Part shown: piece after piece, positions 27,945 through 35,724 of the stretch
Layout of the letters: each line of letters starts with the position of its first letter
Position numbering within the stretch: position 1 is the stretch's first letter
Source: an uncultured bacterium
GTDB lineage: Bacteria; Verrucomicrobiota; Kiritimatiellia; CAIKKV01
Assembly: GCA_938038445.1 (NCBI GenBank)
Contig: CALHRZ010000003.1
Span: 206,317-270,316 of the forward strand
DNA length: 64,000 bases
Reading direction: 5' to 3'
Translations under genes and position numbers: made by a program
Notes under the pieces: generated by a model
The model's database searches: none
The model's input: the letters and a program-made list of their open reading frames with translations, nothing else
What the model was told of the DNA's origin: nothing

Positions 27945-29120
27945 ATGCGGAGAACCAGCCAGGCGGTTCTGATTGTTGTCGCGATGCTGGTGGGGATCGG
28001 CATGTTGACCCTGGCCAGCGCGACGGGATACAAAGGGGTTGCCGAAAAAGGGGATCCGTTCTGGTATGTTCGCCTTCAAGCGATATACCTGGCATTTGGA
28101 ATTGTGCTGTCAACGGGAGCGGCCTTTTTCGACTATCACTGGCTCCGAAGCAAGCCGTTGTTGATATTTCTAGCCGTTCTGACCGTCGGGCTTCTTCTTT
28201 TGGTTTTTGTGCCAGGGGTTGGCGTGGCGGTCAAAGGAAGCCGCCGGTGGATTCGTGTATTTGGGTTGGGCCGGGTTCAACCGAGCGAATTTGCCAAACT
28301 CACGGTGGTAATCCTTCTTTCGGCCTGGATGGCTTTAAAGGGGCGCAAAGCCGAGAATCTTCGGGAGGGTTTGATCATTCCCCTGGGGGTTTTAGGGATG
28401 ATTCTGTTGTTGATCTTGGCGGAGCCGGATTTGGGAACCACGGTTCTGCTGGCGGCGACGGGGGTGATTCTGCTTGTGGCGGGAGGCTCCCGGAAGTCTC
28501 ACCTGCTTGTCAGCGGTGTGCTGGGGATTTGCGGCCTTGTTTTGATGGTTTTGCAAGATCCGGTTCGCATGAAACGGCTCCTTGCGTTTGCGCGTCCCGA
28601 CGGATATGCGGATGCCCGGTATCAGTTGACCCAGTCCGAAAACGCTTTTTTTCTTGGCGGTATTTGGGGCAAGGGGTATGGGGAGGGGCTTCAGAAAATG
28701 GGGTTCCTTCCGGAGGCCCACAATGACTTCATTTTTGCTGTGCTGGGAGAAGAATTGGGGTTATTGGCGACAGTTGGTGTGGTAGTTCTTTTTGCCCTGC
28801 TGACATTTTTAGGACTTAAAATCAGCCGGCGTGCGCCGGACCGGTTTGGCTGTCTTCTCGCGCTGGGTCTTACGTCGCTGTTGGCCTTGGAGGCGATCAT
28901 CAATATCGGAGTGGTCACAGGCTGCCTTCCCACGAAGGGTCTTGCGCTTCCCTTTATGAGCGCAGGGGGGTCCAGTCTGATCAGTTCCCTCCTCGCCATC
29001 GGCATGCTGCTTAACGTTGCGAGGCATGGGGAGGGAACGGACGTTCACACACGGCTGAGCGGGGAATTTGACGAGCAGACTCTGAATCAGGCTTTTCATC
29101 CGGCGGGGGGGAGGTGCTGA
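27945..29120 (+). CDS. ftsW: Septal peptidoglycan polymerase FtsW (SEDS family)
   Basis: 391 residues with about ten hydrophobic segments. SEDS hallmarks are present: KGSRRWI followed by QPSEFAKL, LAEPDLGTT, PEAHNDFIFAVLGEELG, and PTKGLALPFMSAGGSSL near the C terminus. FtsW polymerises lipid II glycan at the septum together with FtsI. It begins 10 bases after the LysM gene and its stop overlaps the start of the deaminase gene. In other genomes murG follows; here the cluster ends. Confidence 0.96.
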   Translation: MRRTSQAVLIVVAMLVGIGMLTLASATGYKGVAEKGDPFWYVRLQAIYLAFGIVLSTGAAFFDYHWLRSKPLLIFLAVLTVGLLLLVFVPGVGVAVKGSRRWIRVFGLGRVQPSEFAKLTVVILLSAWMALKGRKAENLREGLIIPLGVLGMILLLILAEPDLGTTVLLAATGVILLVAGGSRKSHLLVSGVLGICGLVLMVLQDPVRMKRLLAFARPDGYADARYQLTQSENAFFLGGIWGKGYGEGLQKMGFLPEAHNDFIFAVLGEELGLLATVGVVVLFALLTFLGLKISRRAPDRFGCLLALGLTSLLALEAIINIGVVTGCLPTKGLALPFMSAGGSSLISSLLAIGMLLNVARHGEGTDVHTRLSGEFDEQTLNQAFHPAGGRC

Positions 29121-29614
29121 TGCATCATCGGCCGAACTGGGATGCTTACTTCATGGCCATTGCCCGGGTTGTGGCGACGCGGGGCAACTGTGTGCGCCGA
29201 AGGGTCGGAGCGGTGATTGTCAAGGATCGCCGACTGATTTCGACGGGCTACAACGGCACGCCTCGCGGCATCCGAAATTGTTTTGAGGGAGGGTGTCCGC
29301 GTTGCGCGGGCGGCGCGCCTTCGGGTGCGGATCTGGGCGAGTGCATTTGTTCGCACGCGGAAGAAAACGCCATCACTCAGGCGGCTTATCATGGGGTAGC
29401 CGTTCGGGAGGCGACGCTGTACTGCACGTTGAGTCCTTGTCTGATTTGCGCCAAGATGATCATCAATGCAGGGATTGCGGAAGTTGTTTTCGAAGAGGAA
29501 TATCAGTTTAGCGCGCAAACACGCGCGTTGCTCAAAGAGGCAGGGGTTATTTGCCGCCGGTTTCTCTCGGAGGTGGGGATGGGAGACGGTTCAGCCAATT
29601 GGCCACCGGCTTAA
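29120..29614 (+). CDS. Deoxycytidylate deaminase-family protein
   Basis: 164 residues from the ATG at 29120, six bases after GGGGAGG and overlapping the ftsW stop; a GTG six bases upstream is a weaker alternative. Zinc-dependent cytidine deaminase motifs: CSHAEENA (His ligand and catalytic Glu) and LSPCLICAKM (PCxxC). The Cys-rich insert around GGCPRC fits the dCMP deaminase/ComEB subfamily, which makes dUMP for thymidylate synthesis. That is consistent with the ThyX gene at 52995. The C-terminal 68 bases overlap the convergent lipB gene. Confidence 0.9.
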   Translation: MHHRPNWDAYFMAIARVVATRGNCVRRRVGAVIVKDRRLISTGYNGTPRGIRNCFEGGCPRCAGGAPSGADLGECICSHAEENAITQAAYHGVAVREATLYCTLSPCLICAKMIINAGIAEVVFEEEYQFSAQTRALLKEAGVICRRFLSEVGMGDGSANWPPA

Positions 29615-30302
29615 GGGCATCAGTTCCGGGAAGATCTGTTTTCCATTGGATGTCGCGTGTGAGGGCGGCCCCTAGGTGTATTCGCAGGCGCTCGGCGATT
29701 TCGTCCAAGGAGGGGCATTGCGTTCCCAGGAACGCCCGCAAGGTGGTGACCGGTTTGCCGACCAAGCCGCAGGGCACGATCCATTGCGTAAAATCGAGGC
29801 TGATATCCACGTTGAGACTCATGCCATGGTAGGCCACCCAGCGGCGGAAGCGGACGCCGATAGCGGCGACCTTCCCTTTTTCGGTCCAAACGCCGGTTTG
29901 TCCCGGCGTACGCCACGCCCGGATGCCCAGTTCAGCGCACAGGCGCAAGCCGCTTTCCTCGAGGTTATGGAGCCAGTTACGAGCGTCGGCTTCAACGGCT
30001 CCGAGTTTGCAGATGGGGTAAATGACGAGCTGACCGGGTCCATGGAAGGTCACATCCCCCCCCCTTGAAGCGTGCACGACGGGAATTCCGCGCCGTTCCA
30101 ATTCTTCCCGCGGCACGAGAAGATGATTCTCTCGTCCGCGATTTCCCAGTGTGACCACCCGTTCATGTTCGAGAAAAAGGACAGAATCGGGAATACGGTC
30201 CGCGATTCGTTCCTCCACCAGGCGTTCCATCACCGGGTAGAGGAGGGAACAGGGTATAGGCCGAACGAAACGAAGGGCGATCGCCGGAGGGCGGCGTTTC
30301 AT
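29547..30302 (-). CDS. lipB: Lipoyl(octanoyl) transferase
   Basis: 251 residues. LipB motifs in order: FLEHERVVTLGNRG, the substrate loop SRGGDVTFHGPGQLVIYP, the catalytic Lys region GKVAAIGVRFRRWVAYHG, and the catalytic Cys in WIVPCGL. It moves octanoyl from acyl carrier protein to the lipoyl-domain Lys of acceptor proteins. It lies four bases downstream of gcvH, one of those acceptors, and the two share a promoter. The C-terminal tail (about 20 residues) is longer than usual and is encoded opposite the deaminase 3' end. Confidence 0.95.
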   Translation of the reverse strand: MKRRPPAIALRFVRPIPCSLLYPVMERLVEERIADRIPDSVLFLEHERVVTLGNRGRENHLLVPREELERRGIPVVHASRGGDVTFHGPGQLVIYPICKLGAVEADARNWLHNLEESGLRLCAELGIRAWRTPGQTGVWTEKGKVAAIGVRFRRWVAYHGMSLNVDISLDFTQWIVPCGLVGKPVTTLRAFLGTQCPSLDEIAERLRIHLGAALTRDIQWKTDLPGTDALKPVANWLNRLPSPPPRETGGK

Positions 30303-30306
30303 CCTC

Positions 30307-30717
30307 CTACAGTTCCTCCTCCTCTTCCTCTTCGGGGAGAGAACCCTCGTACTCGTCCTGATCCATTAGATCGTCGAGTTCTTTCCGGTTGGACGGCTTC
30401 ATTTCGAAAATCCAGCCGTTGCCGTAGGGATCCTGATTGAGGAGTTCGGGGGAGTCGAGAAGACGGGTATTGACGGCGGTAATGACGCCGCTGACAGGCG
30501 CCAAATAGGGCGAGGCAGTTTTGTTCGATTCGATGATGCCGACTTCATCGTTTGCTTGGAACTCGTGAAGAGGATCCGGTTCGGGCAACTCGACGTACGT
30601 GATGTCATGGAGTTGGCTCTGGGCGTAATCGGTTATTCCCACAACGAGATGGCCATTGGTCTTGACTTTAACCCACTGGTGATGGCTGGTGAACTTCAGG
30701 CCTTTAGGCGAGGTCAT
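30307..30717 (-). CDS. gcvH: Glycine cleavage system H protein (lipoyl carrier)
   Basis: 136 residues. The lipoylation site is Lys66 in VGIIESNKTASPYLAP, where most GcvH proteins have ESVKA; GITDYAQSQLHDITYVELPE and NQDPYGNGWIFEM match the family. The C terminus ends in an almost pure run of Glu, an extension not needed for the fold. GcvH shuttles the methylamine group between GcvP, GcvT and GcvL. None of those is in the window. A GGAG site precedes the ATG. Adjacency to lipB suggests co-regulation of the carrier and its modifying enzyme. Confidence 0.95.
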   Translation of the reverse strand: MTSPKGLKFTSHHQWVKVKTNGHLVVGITDYAQSQLHDITYVELPEPDPLHEFQANDEVGIIESNKTASPYLAPVSGVITAVNTRLLDSPELLNQDPYGNGWIFEMKPSNRKELDDLMDQDEYEGSLPEEEEEEEL

Positions 30718-30742
30718 GCGCAGTCTCCTTTATGGGATGAGT

Positions 30743-30771
30743 CTTATGGCATCAAACAACGTGACGGTCAA
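30743..30771 (-). promoter_or_regulatory. Sigma-70-type promoter for gcvH-lipB
   Basis: On the minus strand TTGACC (30766-30771), a 17-base spacer and CATAAG (30743-30748) lie upstream of gcvH. The predicted leader is about 20 bases and includes the GGAG ribosome site. It separates gcvH-lipB from the prenyl synthase gene upstream on the same strand. Confidence 0.6.
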
Positions 30772-30784
30772 GTATGTTTTTCCG

Positions 30785-31684
30785 TTATCGCGCGCGATCG
30801 ATGGCGTATTGCGCGAGGTCTTCCAAGGGGCGGGAATCCCCGGGGAGGCCGTGCAATTGCTTGAGCGCCTTGCGAACGATTTGTTCCGCGGTGCGGCGAG
30901 CGTTTGCGATGCCAAAGACGCGGGGCCATGTCAATTTACCGCGGGTCCGATCGGTTCCGACGGGTTTCCCGAGTGTGTGGCGAGAACTGGAAAGGTTCAG
31001 GAGGTCGTCGGCGATCTGAAAGGCGAGGCCGACCCAGCGGCCGTAGGTCCCGAGTTTTTCCACCATCGGATCGGGGGCTCCGGAGGCGATGGCGCCGATG
31101 CGTGTGGAGGCTTCGATCAATCGGGCGGTCTTGTGCTGGTGGATGAAGCGCAGACGGTTAGGCGACGGGGGGGCACCTTCGGCCATAAGGTCTTCGACCT
31201 GCCCGCCCACTACGCCGCAGGACCCGGCGGCTCTTGCCAATTCGCCGACGAGGCGTGCGGGGGAAGCGTCGTGGGGAAGGTCGGAGAGCCATTCAAAGGC
31301 GAGGGTGAGGAGGGCATCGCCGGCAAGCAGCGCGTACGCTTCGCCGAACCGGACATGGCAGGTGGGTTTTCCACGGCGCCAATCGTCGTCGTCCATGCAA
31401 GGGAGATCGTCATGGATGAGGGTGTAGGTATGGAGAAGTTCGATCGCGGCCCCGGCCGCAAGCGCATACCGAACGGGGCGGGCGCAGGCTTCGGCTGCGG
31501 CGACGGCGAGAATTGGGCGTAAGCGTTTTCCACCGGCCAAGACGCTGTAGCGCATTGCCCGATGGAGCACGGCCGGCCGGGTGCTCGGAGGAGGAAGGTG
31601 GGTGCGGATAAAAATGTCCACCTGGCGCTGACGGGCGGCGAGATAGGCGTTGAGATCGAAATTTCGGTTGGTGTGCGGTCCCAT
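30785..31684 (-). CDS. ispA: Short-chain prenyl diphosphate synthase (farnesyl/geranylgeranyl type)
   Basis: 299 residues from the ATG at 31684; the frame is open for 40 codons upstream, but that part has low-complexity shadow character and overlaps the preceding gene. Motifs: GGKRLRPIL, first Asp-rich motif DDLPCMDDDD with the two-residue insert typical of bacterial FPP synthases, KTARLIEA, and second Asp-rich region FQIADDLLN. The final residue of the second DDxxD is Asn rather than Asp, which is unusual. It makes isoprenoid precursors for undecaprenol and quinones. Confidence 0.92.
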   Translation of the reverse strand: MGPHTNRNFDLNAYLAARQRQVDIFIRTHLPPPSTRPAVLHRAMRYSVLAGGKRLRPILAVAAAEACARPVRYALAAGAAIELLHTYTLIHDDLPCMDDDDWRRGKPTCHVRFGEAYALLAGDALLTLAFEWLSDLPHDASPARLVGELARAAGSCGVVGGQVEDLMAEGAPPSPNRLRFIHQHKTARLIEASTRIGAIASGAPDPMVEKLGTYGRWVGLAFQIADDLLNLSSSRHTLGKPVGTDRTRGKLTWPRVFGIANARRTAEQIVRKALKQLHGLPGDSRPLEDLAQYAIDRAR

Positions 31685-31707
31685 ACGCGGGTCTCCGGCG
31701 CTTCTTT

Positions 31708-32100
31708 TTATAGGCGCATTTTCTCGACGAAGAGCGCGACGGCGGCTCGGAGTGCGCTGAGGCAACGTTCGAAAACGGCCTTGGCCTCCTCGGGCGTCGG
31801 GCAAAACAGTTCGATCGTGGCCCAGGTGTTATCGCCCAGGGGATAAACTTTAGCGACCTTGGTTTCTGCGGTGGCGTGCAGGGCCGCCCGCTCGACCTGT
31901 TGCCGTTCTTCCTGGCTTTCGATCCGCCAGAAGTTGGGGAACACGATCCGGAAAAACTGTTCGTCATTCTCCTCGAGAAGGATGAGATAGGTGTGGCCTT
32001 CGCATTTGAAGACGATATCCCCCTCTGCATCCACGGTGGAAGGGTACCCCTCCTCTCGGAGGAACTCTTGAAAACGTTGGACTCGTCCTGTCTTGCTCAT
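31708..32100 (-). CDS. YbjN-like domain protein
   Basis: 130 residues from the ATG at 32100; another possible ATG lies eight codons upstream. The pattern, a helix then a strand pair (YPSTVDAEGDIVFKCEGHTY), ILLEENDEQFFRIVFPNFWRI, and a later strand-helix block (AKVYPLGDNTWATIELFC), resembles the YbjN/type III chaperone-like fold. Such proteins are thought to bind other proteins, but function is not established. No catalytic motif is visible. It lies 23 bases upstream of the prenyl synthase on the same strand, and diverges from the 580-residue protein. Confidence 0.6.
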   Translation of the reverse strand: MSKTGRVQRFQEFLREEGYPSTVDAEGDIVFKCEGHTYLILLEENDEQFFRIVFPNFWRIESQEERQQVERAALHATAETKVAKVYPLGDNTWATIELFCPTPEEAKAVFERCLSALRAAVALFVEKMRL

Positions 32101-32317
32101 GGGGGGACCTTTTGGAGAGGACATCAACCAGATCATCGACTGAAGAATCGGTTACGATGGGAAGGATGGAAACGAGTCCACTCAACCGGATGCCTCATCT
32201 CCATCATTTCTCTTCAGTGTGAGGCATCGGAATCTCGCGCGCAAGAATTATCTCGAGCGGCGAGGGGTCCCCGGATATCTCGCGGCGCCTTGGGGTCAAT
32301 CGGCCTGTTCCGCGGGC

Positions 32318-32346
32318 TTGCCCATGTTCTTGTTGAGGACTAAAAT
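32318..32346 (+). promoter_or_regulatory. Candidate promoter abutting the start codon at 32355
   Basis: TTGCCC (32318-32323), 17 bases, TAAAAT (32341-32346). Only eight bases separate the -10 box from the ATG at 32355, so the expected transcription start falls within about two bases of the start codon. The only purine-rich stretch (GAGGA) is inside the spacer, too far from the ATG to serve as a ribosome site. A leaderless or nearly leaderless mRNA is predicted. Confidence 0.5.
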
Positions 32347-32354
32347 GACCCGCT

Positions 32355-34097
32355 ATGAATACCAACGGCCCTTGGCTGCTTGAGAAACGGTCCTCGGCTT
32401 ATACCCTTTCGGATATGGAGCTTTTCGTTTTTCCCGATCTCCTGTTGGCGCTTCTCCTGGCCAATCTCATGTCCCCCCGGATCTGGCGTTGGAGGGAGGA
32501 CCCTTGGTTTGCCCGGCGCGAAAAGAAACCGGCCCGTCGGATTGCGCGGCTCAAGCAGTATATTATGGATCATTATGTGTTCAACCTCGATTTGGAAACG
32601 TGGGGGCTAACGACGACGGAACGAGAGCTGGCCCGTTTTCGGGGATTTGTGGATGAGGAAGCCCTGCGGCAATCCAATGCATTGTTCGGTTACGAAGGCG
32701 ACCGGTATTACTTCGACATCGACATAAGGACCCATTTCGGTCTCGATCGATACCGATCCAACGTGATCCCGTATTGGAAAACGGAGACGGTGGAAGCGAT
32801 GGACGCATTCCGTTTCCGGCCGGGGTTTCGGACGGGAGCGGGCGAATGTGTTTCGCTGGCGGCCTTGTATGCGGCGGCGCTTTTCGTTGTGAGCGAAATT
32901 CCCTTGCAGGACATCTTCATGATGGCCACTCCGCTCCATTCGCAGAATTTTGTTGATGTGGAGGACGGAATTCTGACGAACAATCGCCGACTCGTTACCA
33001 AGGCGATGTGGACCAATGGAACAGCGTTGTCGGCTCAGGCGCGCCGAGCGTTGGAGCATGAGCGGGTGACCATTGTGGCGCATGAGAGCGGTTTCATCCA
33101 CGTGTTGTATCCCGAGGCAACCATTGCCCGGGCCGCGTATGAGCGGTTTGAGGCGCGGCTCCGGGCCTTTCTTCATGCGGAATTCGATTCGACTCTTCTC
33201 GGCAATTTTCTTCGGTCGGCGCACGATCTTCAACGGTGCTTTCAGGTCCGTCATCCCAAGCGGGGGGTTCCCCATTATGTGGCAGCGGAAAAGGTGTTCG
33301 AATTTGAACGGGACAGTTCCCATCTTTTTACAAGCGAAAAGAGGGAAGCGTTGTTGGAGGAAGTGGACGACGAATTGTTTCAGCCCGCCCCTCTTCCGGG
33401 GCGGATTGTGTTCAATGACTTGGAAGAGTTTGTCCGGGAACAAAAGCTTCGACTGGACCGTCAAGAGGATTTGGCCTTGCTTCGCGAACGGTTTGCCTGC
33501 GACTGTTTTGATGCCCAGGCGGCGATGGACGCCTTGATTCGGTTTTGTCACGTTGAGCCGCGTCTTCCCGATGCGTCTACCAAGACGTTTCGATTGGCGG
33601 GGCCGTCCTTGGATCTCACCCCTGCGATGGGGCGGGAGTCCCTTTGCGAGCGAATCCGTTCGCTTCGCGCTCTGCGGCCGGAGGCGGATTTAGCTTTTTA
33701 TGCCTATCGGGACCTGAACGAGACCGATTCGGCTCCTTTCCTCAAGGCGGCGGTCGAGCGGAATCCCGTTTGCCTCGAGGGCACGAGACATCTCCGGGAG
33801 GAGGATTTGCCGGCGTATGTTCGGGCCTTGGAAAGCAAGTCCATTTATGATGAGGAAGGCCGATTGGCCCAACCCGACGAGGTATGGAATTTTCAGCGTG
33901 GGGATGGCATGGAGAAGGGGGTTCTTTTGGGCGTTCTTCTTGCGCATCGCCGTCCGGGTGAAGTCGTGCGGCTCATGGTGGACCCCCATCGGGTCGTGGT
34001 TCGATGGAAAGGGGGGGAAGAAGAATTCATGACGGTCAAAAGGCTTCGGTCGCAGGAATGGCATCTGGGTGTTTCGCAGAGGGAGCCTGAAGGGTGA
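32355..34097 (+). CDS. Uncharacterised protein with transglutaminase-like segments
   Basis: 580 residues, not recognised as a named family. A central stretch (about 150-215) resembles a transglutaminase/papain-like core: Cys165 in RTGAGECVSLAALYAAALF, His195 in ATPLHSQNFVDVEDG, then a strand ending LTNN where Asp or Asn of a triad could lie. A second stretch (about 510-566) repeats the pattern RGDGMEKGVLLGVLLA ... DPHRVVVRWKGGEEE but has Met in place of Cys, suggesting a degenerate second copy. The region between is acidic and helical. No clear signal peptide, though residues 22-40 are hydrophobic. It diverges from the YbjN-like gene and is 10 bases upstream of the kinase gene. Confidence 0.7.
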   Translation: MNTNGPWLLEKRSSAYTLSDMELFVFPDLLLALLLANLMSPRIWRWREDPWFARREKKPARRIARLKQYIMDHYVFNLDLETWGLTTTERELARFRGFVDEEALRQSNALFGYEGDRYYFDIDIRTHFGLDRYRSNVIPYWKTETVEAMDAFRFRPGFRTGAGECVSLAALYAAALFVVSEIPLQDIFMMATPLHSQNFVDVEDGILTNNRRLVTKAMWTNGTALSAQARRALEHERVTIVAHESGFIHVLYPEATIARAAYERFEARLRAFLHAEFDSTLLGNFLRSAHDLQRCFQVRHPKRGVPHYVAAEKVFEFERDSSHLFTSEKREALLEEVDDELFQPAPLPGRIVFNDLEEFVREQKLRLDRQEDLALLRERFACDCFDAQAAMDALIRFCHVEPRLPDASTKTFRLAGPSLDLTPAMGRESLCERIRSLRALRPEADLAFYAYRDLNETDSAPFLKAAVERNPVCLEGTRHLREEDLPAYVRALESKSIYDEEGRLAQPDEVWNFQRGDGMEKGVLLGVLLAHRRPGEVVRLMVDPHRVVVRWKGGEEEFMTVKRLRSQEWHLGVSQREPEG

Positions 34098-34107
34098 AAG
34101 GAGTCAC

Positions 34108-35724
34108 ATGAAAGGGGAAACGCGCTGGTTTTTGGGTCTGGATTCGAGCACACAGGGTTTGAAAGCACTGGCAGTGGACGAGAAAGGGCAGCCGACTTTT
34201 GAAATGGCCGTATCGTATGACCGGGATTTACCCCGTTATCACACGGAGGGCGGCGTGCACAAACGCGACGAAGGGCGGGAGGTGTCCGCGCCTCCGGTGA
34301 TGTGGGCGGAAGCGTTCGAATTGCTGTTGTTGCGCATGCAGAGCCAGAAATTCCCGTTTGCGCGTTTAGCGGCTATTTCCGCGTCGGGGCAACAGCACGG
34401 GAGCGTCTACTGGAAACAGGGGGCCTTGAACACGCTCCGCTCCCTTTCTCCGGGCCAGCCCTTGGAACGTCAATTGGCGGGGGCGTTTGCTCTGGATGAA
34501 TCCCCGATCTGGATGGATTCGAGCACCACGGAGGAATGTCGGGAACGGGAGGCGGCGTTGGGCGGTCCGCAAGCGGTTGCGGACATCACGGGGTCGCGAG
34601 CGTACGAGCGGTTTACGGGCAATCAAATTGCCCGAATTGCCAAACGACGTCCGGAGGTTTATGCGGCAACCGAACGGATCGGCCTAGTCAGTTCCTTCAT
34701 GGCCAGCCTCCTGACGGGGGATTATGCGCCGATTGATTGGAGCGATGGTTCGGGGATGAATTTGCTGAATATTCGCACGAAGCGGTGGGATTCACAATCT
34801 CTGGAGGTGACGGCCCCCGGGTTAGCCCAACGGTTGGGAGAACCGGTGCCTTCCCATTGGATTGTCGGAACCGTCGCCCCGAACTGGGTCAAACGGTTTA
34901 GTTTTCAGTCCGATACGGTGGTAATTGCCGCTTCGGGGGACAACCCCTGCAGCCTGGCTGGGCTGGGGCTTCGTCAGCCGGGCGATGTGGCCATCAGTTT
35001 GGGGACGAGCGACACACTTTTTGCGGCGTTGCGGGAACCGCGTCCTTCCGGGAGGGAGGGCCATATCTTTGTTAATCCCGTGGATCCCGAGGGATACATG
35101 GCGTTGCTTTGTTGGAAAAACGGGTCGTTGACTCGTGAGGCGGTTCGGAAACGAGTGGGGGATGCCGACTGGCGCGCGTATCGGGAACGGTTGGACCGGA
35201 CAGAGAGTGGGAATGGGGGGAAGATCGGATTTTACTTTTTGGAACCGGAGATTACGCCCCCATGCCAGCGCCCTGGGATTTATCGGTTTGGTCCGGATAA
35301 TCAACCGGTCGCTTCCTTCACGCCGGATGAGGAGGCGCGGGCGGTCTTGGAGGGTGCTTTTCTTTCCATGCGGTTACATGCCGAGGGGTTGGGGATTCGG
35401 CCGGTGCGTCTTCTGGCCACGGGAGGTGCGTCGGTAGATCCAGCGGTGTTGCGTGTGATGGCGGATGTATTCGGCGTTCGGGTTGAACCAAGCGACGTTC
35501 CGAACACGGCGGCGCTGGGTGCCGCGCTGAGAGCCTGGCATGGCTGGTGTTGTTTTCGGGAGGGGCGGTTTATTTTGTATGATGAGGTGTGGAATCGTCG
35601 GGAGGCTCCGAGCTTCGGCCGCTGTGTGGAACCGGATCAGACAGCCCATGCGCGTTACACGGCGATGCTGGCCCGATATGGGATGCTCGAGCAGCGGGTT
35701 CTGAATCAAAACGGTTTGCTATAG
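34108..35724 (+). CDS. Xylulokinase-like FGGY carbohydrate kinase
   Basis: 538 residues from the ATG at 34108, which has AAAGGAG five bases upstream; an earlier in-frame codon lies inside the previous gene. FGGY features: N-terminal phosphate loop LGLDSSTQGLKALAVDE, substrate-binding SGQQHGSVYW, DESPIWMDSST, the ADP-binding SLGTSDTLFA and LLATGGASVDPAVL. The long N-terminal domain with a histidine-containing insert resembles the XYLB-type (eukaryote-like) xylulokinases rather than the 480-residue E. coli type. The substrate is probably D-xylulose, but specificity in FGGY kinases cannot be set from motifs alone. The last six bases overlap the convergent acyltransferase gene. Confidence 0.85.
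   Translation: MKGETRWFLGLDSSTQGLKALAVDEKGQPTFEMAVSYDRDLPRYHTEGGVHKRDEGREVSAPPVMWAEAFELLLLRMQSQKFPFARLAAISASGQQHGSVYWKQGALNTLRSLSPGQPLERQLAGAFALDESPIWMDSSTTEECREREAALGGPQAVADITGSRAYERFTGNQIARIAKRRPEVYAATERIGLVSSFMASLLTGDYAPIDWSDGSGMNLLNIRTKRWDSQSLEVTAPGLAQRLGEPVPSHWIVGTVAPNWVKRFSFQSDTVVIAASGDNPCSLAGLGLRQPGDVAISLGTSDTLFAALREPRPSGREGHIFVNPVDPEGYMALLCWKNGSLTREAVRKRVGDADWRAYRERLDRTESGNGGKIGFYFLEPEITPPCQRPGIYRFGPDNQPVASFTPDEEARAVLEGAFLSMRLHAEGLGIRPVRLLATGGASVDPAVLRVMADVFGVRVEPSDVPNTAALGAALRAWHGWCCFREGRFILYDEVWNRREAPSFGRCVEPDQTAHARYTAMLARYGMLEQRVLNQNGLL

Noticed and set aside
26705..28033. 442-codon open frame on the minus strand opposite murD and the LysM gene
   Set aside because: Arg/His-rich shadow; the plus strand has three LysM domains and MurD motifs in the same stretch.
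30689..31522. 277-codon Gly/Ala-rich frame on the plus strand opposite the prenyl synthase
   Set aside because: Lies opposite a gene with both Asp-rich motifs; the Gly/Asp-rich composition is typical of a reverse frame.
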